From positions 1 to 62,267 of the forward strand of contig JAKLPV010000215.1 in NCBI GenBank assembly GCA_022013685.1: a DNA stretch of 62,267 nt, read 5' to 3'. This DNA is from Anaerolineae bacterium (lineage in GTDB: Bacteria > Chloroflexota > Anaerolineae > Anaerolineales > Villigracilaceae). Position 1 is the stretch's first letter. Every line of letters begins with the position of its first letter. Shown piece after piece: positions 1 through 8,620 of the stretch. The translations under genes were made by a program, and so were the position numbers. The notes beneath the pieces were generated by a model. It made no database searches. It was not told where the DNA came from and worked only from the letters and a program-made list of their open reading frames with translations.

Positions 1-24
1 CAAAATAATTATAGCACGCATCTG

Positions 25-552
25 CTATTTATTTATTTCTGGAAGGATGGCTGAAAAAGCCTGGGTTATTTTTTGTAATTCCCCAGAGTAGCCGCGCAAA
101 CGACTGACATCGCCAGTTTTTAAACCCGTGTCGATATCGATGATCGTTTTACTTGTTTTGGCGCTATTATCGATGATTTGCTGGGTAATGCGCTCAATTT
201 TCGTTGCCAGTTCTACCAGCTTGGGTGGCACCAGGGGAATATTTTTCATGAAGGGCAGAAGTATATCAAGGATATTGTTTACTACCCCCGCATATTTAAC
301 CGTCAACGTGTGAAGTGTGCTGAATGTACCTGTTAGTTGGATGCCCATTTCTTGGATGGAGTCAATGGTTTCTTTTTGTTCATTGATCATCTTGGTTATA
401 TCTTGTAGGGTTCCGGTCAGCTGATCTGAAAATTTTACGTATTTAGTTGGGGTTGCTTTGCCTGGTGAAGTGGGGCGTGAAGTTATGCCTGCCATATTCT
501 TATCCTTTCTGCCAAGTTTTGAATGTTCGGTTTTCATTTTATCACCTTTCAT
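25..552 (-). CDS. Hypothetical helical protein
   Basis: A 175-residue protein of no family I recognise. The first ~40 residues are rich in Lys, Ser, Thr and Pro and look disordered. The rest is predicted helical, with regularly spaced hydrophobics and one very hydrophobic stretch near residues 90-112 that is broken by prolines, so it is not a clear membrane span. It resembles small phasin-like or structural helical-bundle proteins, but only in general appearance. A second in-frame ATG at 537 has the better ribosome binding site (AAAGGTG, 5 bases upstream), so the true start may be 537. It is divergent from the DUF4332 gene. Confidence 0.6.
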   Translation of the reverse strand: MKGDKMKTEHSKLGRKDKNMAGITSRPTSPGKATPTKYVKFSDQLTGTLQDITKMINEQKETIDSIQEMGIQLTGTFSTLHTLTVKYAGVVNNILDILLPFMKNIPLVPPKLVELATKIERITQQIIDNSAKTSKTIIDIDTGLKTGDVSRLRGYSGELQKITQAFSAILPEINK

Positions 553-678
553 TGCGCCTTTCGACCGCTTGAATCTTTGCTGTAACGCCTTAAAATCGCT
601 TATTTGGGCTATACTTAATATAATCAGAAGGCAAAAGTTACATTGCTTAATCTAGTTCAGATGATAAGGAGAAATAAA

Positions 679-1083
679 ATGACTGCACTCACCGCAATTG
701 AAGGCATTGGCTCTGCTTATGCAGAGAAATTGAAAGCTGCCGGCGTTGGAAGCCTTGACGCCTTGCTCAAGGCTGGGGCTACGACGAAAGGGCGCAAGGA
801 ATTGGCTGGCGCCACGGGCATTAGCGACAAACTTGTTTTGGAATGGGTTAATCGCGCTGATTTATTCCGCGTAAATGGTATTGGTGAGGAATATTCAGAC
901 CTGCTTGAAAAGGCCGGGGTGGATACTGTCCCTGAGCTGGCCCAACGCAATGCTGAAAATTTGTACAAAAAGATGGTTGAAGTTAATCAAACTGAAAAAC
1001 TTGTCCGCAAACTTCCAACCCAGGAACAGATACAAGGCTGGATCGACTCGGCCAAGGCGCTTCCCAGGGTAATCGAATACTAA
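679..1083 (+). CDS. DUF4332 helix-hairpin-helix protein
   Basis: A 134-residue protein with two helix-hairpin-helix-like repeats: IEGIGSAYAEKLKAAGV near the N-terminus and VNGIGEEYSDLLEKAGV around residues 65-82. This pattern defines DUF4332, whose members are thought to bind DNA or act as small adaptors; the cellular role is unknown. I start it at 679 because AAGGAG lies at 666-671, seven bases upstream. The open frame extends back to 643 but has no ribosome binding site there. A strong intrinsic terminator follows, so it is probably monocistronic. Confidence 0.85.
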   Translation: MTALTAIEGIGSAYAEKLKAAGVGSLDALLKAGATTKGRKELAGATGISDKLVLEWVNRADLFRVNGIGEEYSDLLEKAGVDTVPELAQRNAENLYKKMVEVNQTEKLVRKLPTQEQIQGWIDSAKALPRVIEY

Positions 1084-1090
1084 TTTTCAG

Positions 1091-1115
1091 AGCCGGGTTT
1101 ATCCCGGCTTTTTTT
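1091..1115 (+). terminator. Intrinsic terminator after DUF4332 gene
   Basis: A 7-bp GC-rich stem (AGCCGGG at 1091-1097, CCCGGCT at 1103-1109) with a 5-base loop, followed by a run of T to 1115. Confidence 0.85.
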
Positions 1116-1120
1116 ATATT

Positions 1121-1151
1121 TTGAAATATTCCACAATTCCTGTTATATAAT
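1121..1151 (+). promoter_or_regulatory. Possible sigma-70 promoter of the HerA-like gene
   Basis: TATAAT at 1146-1151 and TTGAAA at 1121-1126, separated by 19 bases, which is longer than ideal. It lies directly after the terminator and about 40 bases before the next start codon. Confidence 0.4.
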
Positions 1152-1192
1152 CGTGATGTAGTTTTTTTGGATCACATACAGGAGGAGCCAGA

Positions 1193-3661
1193 ATGCAGGA
1201 TTATGAAAAATTAGGTGCCTTTTATCTGGGGCGCGAATATGACCTTGGCGCAGGAAAACTGGACGAAAACCTTTTGCTTTATGATGCGCGCGATTTAGTA
1301 ACCCACGCCGTAGCTGTTGGCATGACCGGCAGCGGCAAGACCGGATTATGTATTGATTTAATCGAAGAAGCCGCAATAGATGGGGTTCCTTCCATTCTGA
1401 TTGATCCCAAAGGCGATCTTACCAACTTGATGCTGGCTTTCCCCGAATTACGCGGCTCAGATTTTCGTCCCTGGGTGAATGTCGAAGATGCGACCCGCAA
1501 AGGCCTGTCTGCGGACGAATTTGCGGAGCAGCAAGCTGCTTTATGGAAAAAGGGTCTAGGCGAATGGAATCAGGACGGCGCTCGCATACAGCGCTTCAGA
1601 GATGCTGCTGAGGTGGTCATTTATACCCCCGGCAGCAGCGCGGGTGTGCCAGTTTCGATCCTTAAGTCGTTTGCGGCCCCGCCTCCCGAAATCATTGAAG
1701 ATTCCGAGCTTTTTCAGGAGCGTATTTCTTCGACAGTTACCAGTTTGCTTGGCCTTCTTAATATTCAAGTTGATCCGCTCCAAAGTCGCGAGCATATCTT
1801 GATCTCGAGCATTCTGGGTCAGATGTGGCAAAACGGTCAGGATCTTGATCTTGCTGTCTTGATTGCCAGTATCCAAAATCCGCCGGTTACCAGGATTGGC
1901 GTACTTGATATCGAAACTTTCTTTCCATCAAAGGATCGTTTCGGACTGGTGATGGCGCTAAATAATCTGCTGGCTTCTCCGGGCTTTAGCACCTGGATGG
2001 AAGGTGTTCCGCTTGACATCAACCAAATTTTGTACACGGGGCAGGGTAAACCTCGCGTAGCGATATTTTCGATTGCGCATCTCTCGGATAGCGAACGCAT
2101 GTTTTTTGTGTCCATGCTTCTGAATCAGATATTGGGCTGGATGCGTACACTGCCGGGCACGACTAGTCTGCGCACATTAGTTTATATGGATGAAATTTTT
2201 GGATACTTCCCGCCGACTGCTAACCCGCCATCCAAAAAACCGCTTTTGACCTTGCTCAAACAAGCGCGCGCATACGGCGTCGGGATTGTTTTAGCGACCC
2301 AAAACCCCGTTGATCTGGACTATAAAGGCTTGTCCAATACGGGAACCTGGTTTATTGGGCGATTGCAAACCGAGCGTGATAAAGCTCGTGTTATGGAAGG
2401 CTTGGAAGGTGCATCGGCAAGCGCAGGGAGTACCTTTAATCGTCAGAAAATGGAGCAATTGCTTGCCGGGTTGGGCAGCCGCGTCTTTCTTATGAATAAT
2501 ACCCATGAAGATGAGCCGGTTGTCTTTCAAACCCGCTGGTGCTTATCTTACTTGCGCGGCCCATTGACTCGAACCCAGATCAAAGATTTAATGGCATCCT
2601 ACAAACTATCGGGTGCGGCTGCGAAACCTGCCCCGGCATCAGCTTCTTCTGCCTCTACACCTGTTGCGGTGGCCGGCGCATCTTCAGATGTGCAAAACTC
2701 GCAGGGAACTGCCGTAGCCGGGGTGCAGCCCACGCTTGCAGTAGATGTTCCTCAGTTTTTCATCCCACTGCGCGGGAATCCGGCCGGGGTGGTTTACAAA
2801 CCCATGCTGATCGGTGGCGCAAAAGTCCGTTTTGGCGATACCCGCAACCGGGTGGATGTGTCCCGCGATGTTATTGCGCTGACCCCGATACTAGACAGGG
2901 TCATCCCGGTTAATTGGGAAGAGTCTCAAGAGCCAGACATTTCGATGAACGATCTGGAAAAAACACCAACGGCTGGGCTGCCCTTTGAAGCCCTGCCCGC
3001 GGCAGCTTTCAAAGCCAAAAGCTATGCAGAATGGCAGCGCGATTTCTCAGCCTGGATTTTTGGGCACAAGACACTCGGATTGCTTCGCAGCCCAAACCTG
3101 GGCCAGGTTTCTGCTCCAAATGAAGATGAACGGGATTTTCGTGTTCGCCTGGCACAAATTTCTCGCGAACAGCGCGACTTGCAAGTGGATGCTTTGCGCA
3201 AAAAATATGCCAGCCGCATAAACACCTTGGAAGAAAAGGTGCGACGCGCCGAACAGGCGGTGCAGCGAGAAGCAGACCAGGCCAGCCAGGCAAAGGTTCA
3301 GACAGCCCTTTCTTTTGGCGCAACTTTGCTCGGCGCTTTTACTGGTCGCAAAATTGCGAGCGCCACCAATATCAACAAGGCAGCCAGCGCCCTAAAGGGT
3401 GTTGGGCGCTCTGCTCAACAACAGAGTGATGTGGCAAGAGCCAAAGAAACGGTTGAAAGCTACAAAAAACAGCTCGAAGATCTGACTGCAGAGTTTGAGC
3501 AGGAAGCTGAAAATCTTGCTGCAAGAATAGACTCATCGACTGAATCTCTCGAGCCTTTGCTGGTCAAGCCCAAAAAGACGGATATCGATGTTCGCTTGGT
3601 TGCGCTTGCCTGGGCGCCCTTCCGCACCAACCAGCAGGGACAGTCTGACCCGGCCTGGTAG
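1193..3661 (+). CDS. HerA/DUF87-like P-loop ATPase
   Basis: An 822-residue ATPase of the HerA/FtsK-like superfamily. Walker A is GMTGSGKTG at residues 43-51, followed by a strand ending in DPKGDL typical of this group. A Walker B strand ending in MDE lies near residue 330, and the motif VLATQNPVDLDYK near residues 365-377 matches HerA-type translocases. Residues ~480-510 form an Ala/Ser/Pro linker. The C-terminal part (~650-790) is highly charged and predicted coiled coil, split by a small Gly/Ala-rich segment. It may move DNA or a protein substrate; no nuclease partner (NurA-like) is adjacent, so the role is open. GGAGGAG at 1181-1187 fixes the start. Confidence 0.85.
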   Translation: MQDYEKLGAFYLGREYDLGAGKLDENLLLYDARDLVTHAVAVGMTGSGKTGLCIDLIEEAAIDGVPSILIDPKGDLTNLMLAFPELRGSDFRPWVNVEDATRKGLSADEFAEQQAALWKKGLGEWNQDGARIQRFRDAAEVVIYTPGSSAGVPVSILKSFAAPPPEIIEDSELFQERISSTVTSLLGLLNIQVDPLQSREHILISSILGQMWQNGQDLDLAVLIASIQNPPVTRIGVLDIETFFPSKDRFGLVMALNNLLASPGFSTWMEGVPLDINQILYTGQGKPRVAIFSIAHLSDSERMFFVSMLLNQILGWMRTLPGTTSLRTLVYMDEIFGYFPPTANPPSKKPLLTLLKQARAYGVGIVLATQNPVDLDYKGLSNTGTWFIGRLQTERDKARVMEGLEGASASAGSTFNRQKMEQLLAGLGSRVFLMNNTHEDEPVVFQTRWCLSYLRGPLTRTQIKDLMASYKLSGAAAKPAPASASSASTPVAVAGASSDVQNSQGTAVAGVQPTLAVDVPQFFIPLRGNPAGVVYKPMLIGGAKVRFGDTRNRVDVSRDVIALTPILDRVIPVNWEESQEPDISMNDLEKTPTAGLPFEALPAAAFKAKSYAEWQRDFSAWIFGHKTLGLLRSPNLGQVSAPNEDERDFRVRLAQISREQRDLQVDALRKKYASRINTLEEKVRRAEQAVQREADQASQAKVQTALSFGATLLGAFTGRKIASATNINKAASALKGVGRSAQQQSDVARAKETVESYKKQLEDLTAEFEQEAENLAARIDSSTESLEPLLVKPKKTDIDVRLVALAWAPFRTNQQGQSDPAW

Positions 3662-3688
3662 TTACAAGGAATTTTACATTTAAACTGA

Positions 3689-3730
3689 GGCGAGGATGAA
3701 AGGCCGCATGTGCCTTTCATCCTCGCCTTT
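3689..3730. terminator. Long hairpin terminator between convergent genes
   Basis: A perfect 16-bp stem (3689-3704 with 3712-3727) and a 7-base loop, followed by TTT on the plus strand. It lies between the ends of the plus-strand ATPase gene and the minus-strand genes at 3772-4316, so it may serve both directions. Confidence 0.75.
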
Positions 3731-3771
3731 CATGCAGGTAAAAATCAGCGTGTCGTCGGTATGAAATTTTC

Positions 3772-3867
3772 TTACTGAAGCAACTTGCCCTGCCAGATAC
3801 TGCGCAGGGCTTCATTCTCAAGGATGCTCTCTGCTGCCATGCGTATGCGTAGTCCCATGTTTTGCAT
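3772..3867 (-). CDS. Small protein, 31 residues, probably coupled to the upstream gene
   Basis: A 31-residue reading frame starting MQNMGLRIRMAAESILENEA. Its ATG (3867) is two bases after the stop codon of the membrane protein gene at 3870-4316, and GGAG lies ten bases upstream inside that gene's end, an arrangement typical of translational coupling. The peptide is predicted to be one amphipathic helix with no membrane span. I recognise no family. Support is positional only; conservation in relatives would decide it. Confidence 0.45.
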   Translation of the reverse strand: MQNMGLRIRMAAESILENEALRSIWQGKLLQ

Positions 3868-3869
3868 AC

Positions 3870-4316
3870 TTATTTCTCCAGGGCGTTCATAAAGATTTCG
3901 AGCAAGCTGCTCCATGTTTGGCGCATCCCAAGCATGCTTCCGGCCAGCATTGCCATACCCGTTAGCAACAACCCTGAAGAATACGGAGCAAGATTTACAG
4001 CAAAGAACAGAATATTGGCGCTGGTAAATGGGATCGCGTTTGGTCCGCTGAAAAAGTTCAGAAACGGAATGATCGCGGCGATTAGCATTCCAACGCCGCC
4101 GATTGCTGTGGTCAGCGCCAGCGCAAAGTGCCAGGGTATCTTTCTGCGTTCCAGGTGTAAAGAATTTTCGGCCTGCACCCGTTTCACTAATTCCAGCGCG
4201 TCGGACCAATACATGCCAGTGCGCTGGCAAACATGCAAGACGATATCATTCGGTGGCATCGACTTTTCCAGACGCTCCAGAATGAATGTTTCCAGTTCAC
4301 CATCTTTATCATCCAT
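3870..4316 (-). CDS. Hypothetical two-span membrane protein
   Basis: A 148-residue protein. Residues 1-60 are soluble and charged and read like a small helical domain (LETFILERLEKSMPPNDIV). Two hydrophobic spans follow at about residues 63-86 and 97-127, the second being long. No signal peptide, no known motif and no family recognised. It is probably an inner-membrane protein with a cytosolic N-terminal domain. The stop codon is followed after two bases by the start of a 31-residue reading frame. Confidence 0.65.
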   Translation of the reverse strand: MDDKDGELETFILERLEKSMPPNDIVLHVCQRTGMYWSDALELVKRVQAENSLHLERRKIPWHFALALTTAIGGVGMLIAAIIPFLNFFSGPNAIPFTSANILFFAVNLAPYSSGLLLTGMAMLAGSMLGMRQTWSSLLEIFMNALEK

Positions 4317-4407
4317 TGCTTAAAGTATATCGGATTTTTCCCCAAAAAAGCATGCGTTGTCGTGAATGCAATTTCATTGTAAACTAGTACCGCAACTTCG
4401 TTAGTTC

Positions 4408-4447
4408 GCAGGGTAAAAGCGGTTGAATGCACCGCTTTTTGCCCTGC
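4408..4447. repeat. Hairpin element, copy 1 (GCAGGGTAAAAGCGG type)
   Basis: GCAGGGTAAAAGCGG (4408-4422), a 9-base loop and CCGCTTTTTGCCCTGC (4432-4447). It forms a long imperfect hairpin, 39 bases before the dehydrogenase start codon. A near-identical hairpin lies at 53023-53062, and both are followed by a GGTAC(C/T)AGA sequence. It could be a terminator, a mobile repeat or a leader element. Confidence 0.75.
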
Positions 4448-4485
4448 ATTTTTAGAAAATTCCGGTACCAGACACGGAGGAATTC

Positions 4486-5655
4486 ATGGGTTATCACTAC
4501 ATCATACTTGGTTCCGGTCGCCAGGGCACAGCTGCCGCCTACGACCTTGCAAAATTCGGCGACGCCGAACAAATTGTGCTGGCTGATTTCAAGGAAGAAG
4601 TGGCCGTTCAGGCCGCCGCAAGGATTAACCGCTTGATCGGCCGCGAGGTGGCCCAGGGCGTTTTCCTGGACGTGACCGACTACCCGTCACTCTTGCTCCG
4701 TTTAAAGGGCATGGATGTCACCCTGAGCGCCGTCACCTACTACCACAACCTGTCCATCAGCCGGGCCTGCCTCGAAAGCGGAGTCAGTCTGTGTGACATG
4801 GGCGGCAACACCGATGTGGTCTGGAGCCAGTTGGCGCTGGATGAAGCTGCCAGAACAGCCGGTGTCAGCCTGCTTCCTGACTGCGGCATGGGGCCGGGAC
4901 TGATCAACAACATGGGCGTCTACGTGATGGACGCGCTCGACATCCCCCGCGAGGTTTACCTTTACGATGCCGGTCTGCCCCGCGACCCGACCCCGCCCTG
5001 GAATTATTACTGCACTTTTCACCTGAACGGCCTGACGAACGAATACGATCACGAGGCCACTTTCATTCGCGATGGCAAGATCTGCCTTGTGCCGACCTTC
5101 ACCGAACGGGAAGAGATTGACTTCCCGCCGCTCGGCAAACTGGAAGCCTTTGTCATCTCCGGTTCCATGTCCACCACTGCGGATAGCCATCTTGGCAAAC
5201 TTCAGCGCTACGAGAACAAAGTCTTGCGCTATCCCGGCCATTTCGAGACCTTTGAAGGCTATAAGCGTCTCGGCCTATTCTCTGAAGAACCGGTCGAAGT
5301 CGATGGGGCGCTGGTCAACCCGCGCCATTTCTATCATAAATTGCTCGAAGGTAAAATTACCGCTGCCCACGTTGAGGATGTCTGTGTTATGCGCGCGGTT
5401 GGCGTTGGCTTGAAAGACGGCCGTGAAACCCGCGTCACCCTTGATCTGATCGACCGCTACGACCCTGTGACAGGTTTTACCGGCATGGAGCGCCTGACCG
5501 GCTGGCACTGCGCCCTGATGATGGGATTCCAGGCCCGCGGTGAAGTCGCCCCCGGCGCACATCGCATGGAAACCGTTCCCGCCGCCAAGATCATGGATGA
5601 AATCCGCAAGCGCGGCATCCAGTGGACGGTTGTGGAAGAGCGTGTGGACAAGTAA
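4486..5655 (+). CDS. Lysine 6-dehydrogenase-like saccharopine dehydrogenase family enzyme
   Basis: A 389-residue NAD(P)-dependent oxidoreductase. A Rossmann motif GSGRQGTAAAYDLA lies at residues 9-22. The segment LPDCGMGPGLINNMGVYVMD near residue 130 and the following catalytic domain resemble, from memory, L-lysine 6-dehydrogenase of Geobacillus type, which oxidises the epsilon-amino group of lysine to the semialdehyde. Saccharopine dehydrogenase-like enzymes of other specificity are an alternative. CGGAGG at 4475-4480 supports the start. It is followed by AlaX, with repeats on both sides, so an operon is uncertain. A second, divergent family member lies at 55468-56670. Confidence 0.8.
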   Translation: MGYHYIILGSGRQGTAAAYDLAKFGDAEQIVLADFKEEVAVQAAARINRLIGREVAQGVFLDVTDYPSLLLRLKGMDVTLSAVTYYHNLSISRACLESGVSLCDMGGNTDVVWSQLALDEAARTAGVSLLPDCGMGPGLINNMGVYVMDALDIPREVYLYDAGLPRDPTPPWNYYCTFHLNGLTNEYDHEATFIRDGKICLVPTFTEREEIDFPPLGKLEAFVISGSMSTTADSHLGKLQRYENKVLRYPGHFETFEGYKRLGLFSEEPVEVDGALVNPRHFYHKLLEGKITAAHVEDVCVMRAVGVGLKDGRETRVTLDLIDRYDPVTGFTGMERLTGWHCALMMGFQARGEVAPGAHRMETVPAAKIMDEIRKRGIQWTVVEERVDK

Positions 5656-5662
5656 AAAAATC

Positions 5663-5712
5663 AAGCCCTGAGCGGAGGCCCGGAGCGTAACGCAGGGCCG
5701 TAGTCGAAGGGC
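5663..5712. repeat. Interspersed repeat, family 1 (GCCCTGAGCGGAGG...GTCGAAGGGC)
   Basis: Begins AAGCCCTGAGCGGAGG and ends GTAGTCGAAGGGC. The outer arms GCCCT and AGGGC pair. Related copies lie at 6458-6600, 7608-7727 and 27458-27519. Confidence 0.75.
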
Positions 5713-5737
5713 GATTCCTTCACCAACAGGAGTAAAC

Positions 5738-6457
5738 ATGACTGACCTTCTCTACCAGACCGATGCCTATCTCAAAGAATTTTCATCCACCGTTACAGCT
5801 GTGGATGAAGCCGCTCGCAGTGTCGTCTTCGACCGTTCCGCCTTTTACCCTGGCGGCGGCGGACAACCCTGCGACTTTGGCGAAATCAGCGCGGACGGTG
5901 TGATCTACCCGGTCACATCCGTCAAAAAAGCCGGACCAGACGTGCTGCACTTTCTCGGCGGCGACGCGCCCCTCCCGCGGGTTGGCACGGCTGTCAGCGG
6001 CGTGATCGACTGGCAGCGCCGTCATAACCTGATGCGCACCCACACCGCCCTGCATATCCTGTGCGGCAGCGTTTTCCGTGACTATGGCGCGCTCGTCACC
6101 GGCGGCAATATGGACCCGCTCGAGGGCCGCATGGATTTTGAGTTCGCCACTTTGCGCGGTGAGCTGGTCGGCGAGATCGAAGCTGCCGTTAACCGTGAAG
6201 TGGCCGCCGCCCGCGAAGTGCGCGTTAAAATCCTGCCGCGTGAAGAAGCTTTCCAGATTCCCGATTTGATTCGAACCAAGATCAATCTGCTTCCTGAAGG
6301 AATTTCCGAGATCCGGACTGTTGAAATCGTCGGCCTTGATCTGCAGGCGGATGGCGGCACTCACGTCCAGAACACATCCGAAGTTGGCGCGGTCAAGGTT
6401 GTCGATTACAAGTCGAAAGGCGCCATTAACAAGCGGATTTATATTAAAGTTGAGTAG
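5738..6457 (+). CDS. alaX: Alanyl-tRNA editing protein (AlaX family)
   Basis: A 239-residue stand-alone editing protein related to the C-terminal editing part of alanyl-tRNA synthetase; the family removes serine or glycine wrongly attached to tRNA-Ala. The N-terminal beta-barrel motif FYPGGGGQP is at about residues 37-45. The zinc-site motif HTALH is near residue 106. The second zinc motif, normally CGGTH, reads DGGTH here (near residue 205), so one expected zinc ligand is Asp instead of Cys. An AGGAG lies upstream of the start. Length fits the medium AlaX class. Confidence 0.9.
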   Translation: MTDLLYQTDAYLKEFSSTVTAVDEAARSVVFDRSAFYPGGGGQPCDFGEISADGVIYPVTSVKKAGPDVLHFLGGDAPLPRVGTAVSGVIDWQRRHNLMRTHTALHILCGSVFRDYGALVTGGNMDPLEGRMDFEFATLRGELVGEIEAAVNREVAAAREVRVKILPREEAFQIPDLIRTKINLLPEGISEIRTVEIVGLDLQADGGTHVQNTSEVGAVKVVDYKSKGAINKRIYIKVE

Positions 6458-6600
6458 AAGCCCTGAGCGGAGGCGCAGCCGTAGTCGAAGGGCGGTTTAT
6501 GTTGCAATAACCGCTCCCTGCTCAACCGTCCTTCAACTACGGGCTTCACTATCGTTCAGCCCTCCGCTCACATCGTCCCGGCGCTTTTTGCTGGGAGGAT
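6458..6600. repeat. Compound repeat, family 1, two copies in opposite orientation
   Basis: A forward copy (AAGCCCTGAGCGGAGG to GTCGAAGGGCG, 6458-6494) and an inverted copy (CGTCCTTCAACTACGGG onward to the CTGGGAGGAT end at 6600). The last 40 bases are almost identical to 27480-27519. It fills the whole spacer between alaX and the aldo/keto reductase. Confidence 0.75.
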
Positions 6601-6615
6601 TTAAAACACTGAACA

Positions 6616-7602
6616 TTGGAGGTAACCATGAACTACCGCAACCTCGGCCGCACCGGCCTGAAAGTCTCACCCTTATGCATGGGAACCATGCAATTCGGCT
6701 GGTCGGTCTCCGAGCCCGATTCGTACCCTGTGCTTTCTGCCTCCTACGAAGCTGGGATCAATTTCATAGATACCGCCGATATTTACTCGCGCTGGGTCGA
6801 TGGCAACCCCGGCGGCGTTTCTGAGACGATCCTCGGTAACTGGATCAAGAAGGCAGGTATCCCGCGTGAGAACCTGGTTATCGCCACCAAAGTGCGCGGC
6901 AACATGGGTGACGGTCCCAACGGTGAGGGACTCAGCCGCGTCCACATTGTGCAGGCGGTCGAAGCCTCACTCAAGCGAATGCAGATTGACTATGTTGACC
7001 TGTATCAGACCCACTGGCCCGATGACACGACTCCCATCGAAGAAACCCTGCGCGCGCTGGACGATCTCGTCCGCCAGGGAAAAGTCCGCTATGTTGGCGC
7101 ATCCAACTACAACGCCTGGCAACTCATGCAAGCCCTGTGGACCTCCGACAAGCATGGCCTGGCGCGCTACGATAGCCTGCAACCGCACTACAACCTGCTA
7201 GGACGGGCCGAGTTCGAACGTGAGTTGCGCGCTGTCTGTGAAACTTACGGAATCGGCGTCATCCCCTACAGCCCGCTGGCTGGCGGCTTCCTGACCGGCA
7301 AATACCGCAAGGATGCCGAACTGCCCGCCGATAGCGCCCGTACCAGCGGTGTTCAACGCGAATACTTTAACGAGCGTGGCTGGAATGCTCTTGCGGCTGC
7401 TGAAAAGCTCGCTGCCGAAAAATCTACCAATGTCTCGGCCATTGCCCTGGCCTGGATGCTGGCTGACCCGGTCATCACCAGTCCGATCATTGGCCCGCGC
7501 AACCTGAAACAGCTCAACGACAACCTGGCTGCCCTGGCTGTAACCATCTCTCCCGAAGAAAAAGCTGCCCTCGACCAGGCCACGGCCTGGGATGAAAAGT
7601 AG
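6616..7602 (+). CDS. Aldo/keto reductase
   Basis: Wait-free match to the aldo/keto reductase superfamily: a 328-residue NADPH-dependent TIM-barrel oxidoreductase. The catalytic tetrad is visible: Asp and Tyr in FIDTADIYS (~residues 52-60), Lys in VIATKVRG (~94) and His in YQTHWPD (~132). The C-terminal cofactor-binding motif [12 protein letters not shown] is near residue 292. Its strand-loop spacing fits the subgroup that includes YghZ and Kv-beta-like proteins and 1-deoxyxylulose-5-phosphate reductase-like enzymes. The substrate cannot be read from sequence. GGAGGT lies 5 bases before the start. It is flanked by repeats, so it is probably transcribed alone. Confidence 0.9.
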   Translation: MEVTMNYRNLGRTGLKVSPLCMGTMQFGWSVSEPDSYPVLSASYEAGINFIDTADIYSRWVDGNPGGVSETILGNWIKKAGIPRENLVIATKVRGNMGDGPNGEGLSRVHIVQAVEASLKRMQIDYVDLYQTHWPDDTTPIEETLRALDDLVRQGKVRYVGASNYNAWQLMQALWTSDKHGLARYDSLQPHYNLLGRAEFERELRAVCETYGIGVIPYSPLAGGFLTGKYRKDAELPADSARTSGVQREYFNERGWNALAAAEKLAAEKSTNVSAIALAWMLADPVITSPIIGPRNLKQLNDNLAALAVTISPEEKAALDQATAWDEK

Positions 7603-7607
7603 GTTCC

Positions 7608-7727
7608 AAGCCCTGAGTGCAACGAAGGACTGAAGTCGAAGGGCGTTTGCTTGGCAACATTATCTTATCCATCAATCCGTCCTTCGACTATGGGATTCAC
7701 TATCGTTCAGCCCTCCGCTCAGGACTT
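7608..7727. repeat. Compound repeat, family 1, third locus
   Basis: A forward copy at 7608-7645 (AAGCCCTGAGTGC to GTCGAAGGGCG) and an inverted copy at 7677-7727 (CGTCCTTCGACTATGGG to CCCTCCGCTCAGG). Same organisation as 6458-6600 with a different central spacer. Confidence 0.75.
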
Positions 7728-7749
7728 GTTTGAATACTGAACACTGACA

Positions 7750-8613
7750 ATGCGCCTCAAAGCTGACCTTACTCTCTTATTCGTAGCCCTGATCTGGGGC
7801 AGCGCCTTCGCCGCCCAACGCATCATCGGCCAGATGGGCAATGTCTTTTTGTTTAATGGGCTGCGTTTCCTGTTGGGCGCGCTCCTGCTCTGGCCGTTTT
7901 TGCGCGGCAAACCGTCTCTGCCGCGCGCCGGCTGGAAGTGGGTTTTTGCTGCGGGGACGGTGCTTTTCATTGCCAGCGCCCTCCAGCAGGCGGGGCTGGT
8001 GTTCACAACCGCCGGCAATGCCGGGTTCATCACCAGCCTGTACGTTGTGCTGGTGCCGATCGTGCTCTTTTTCGGCTGGAAGGAACGCCCATTTTGGACG
8101 CAGTTGATCGCCGTTTTTCTGGCGATTGGCGGTGGATACCTGCTTAGCACTGGCGGCGAGTTTCACATTCAGCCCGGCGACTTGCTGGAACTGGTCGGGG
8201 CCCTGTTTTGGGCGCTGCATGTCGTCATGCTCGGCAAATTCGCCTCGCGTTATGATGCCCTGCTCTTTTCAGCCGGACAGTTTCTGGTCAGCGGATTGTT
8301 CAATCTGGGCGTGGGAGTCTTTACCGAGACGCTTCCCCTTGCGCAGATCTGGCCTTTTCTTGGCGCAGTCCTGTACACGGCGGTTTTCTCGGTTGGGGTC
8401 GGTTACACTTTGCAAGTCTGGGCCCAGCGCCACACCCCGCCGACCGATGCGGCAATTTTGCTCAGCCTAGAGGCGGTTTTTGCGGTACTTTTTGGCTGGC
8501 TGCTGCTCGGAGAAATCCTTTCCCCAATCCAGGCCCTCGGCTGCGGGTTGATCTTTGTCGCCGTGTTGCTGGCCCAGATTCAGATCGGGCGTAATGCGCC
8601 CGCCCTTGCCTGA
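7750..8613 (+). CDS. EamA/DMT-family transporter
   Basis: A 287-residue polytopic membrane protein with about ten transmembrane helices, arranged as two EamA repeats. The first begins LTLLFVALIWGSAFAAQRII and the second begins near residue 145 (LELVGALFWALHVVMLGKFA). Members of the drug/metabolite transporter superfamily export amino acids, metabolites or drugs; this substrate is unknown. The C-terminal SLEAVFAVLFGWLLLGE motif is typical. No clear ribosome binding site precedes ATG 7750. recQ starts seven bases after its stop codon, so the two are probably cotranscribed. Confidence 0.9.
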   Translation: MRLKADLTLLFVALIWGSAFAAQRIIGQMGNVFLFNGLRFLLGALLLWPFLRGKPSLPRAGWKWVFAAGTVLFIASALQQAGLVFTTAGNAGFITSLYVVLVPIVLFFGWKERPFWTQLIAVFLAIGGGYLLSTGGEFHIQPGDLLELVGALFWALHVVMLGKFASRYDALLFSAGQFLVSGLFNLGVGVFTETLPLAQIWPFLGAVLYTAVFSVGVGYTLQVWAQRHTPPTDAAILLSLEAVFAVLFGWLLLGEILSPIQALGCGLIFVAVLLAQIQIGRNAPALA

Positions 8614-8620
8614 AATATCT

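Noticed and set aside
3868..4230. A 152-residue frame ending at 3772 as one protein
   Set aside because: Most of it overlaps the two-span membrane protein in another frame; only the last 31 codons have their own start signals.
5663..7727. A CRISPR array, suggested by spaced repeats near alaX and the reductase
   Set aside because: The repeats are few, imperfect, of variable length and in both orientations, with genes between them and no cas genes.
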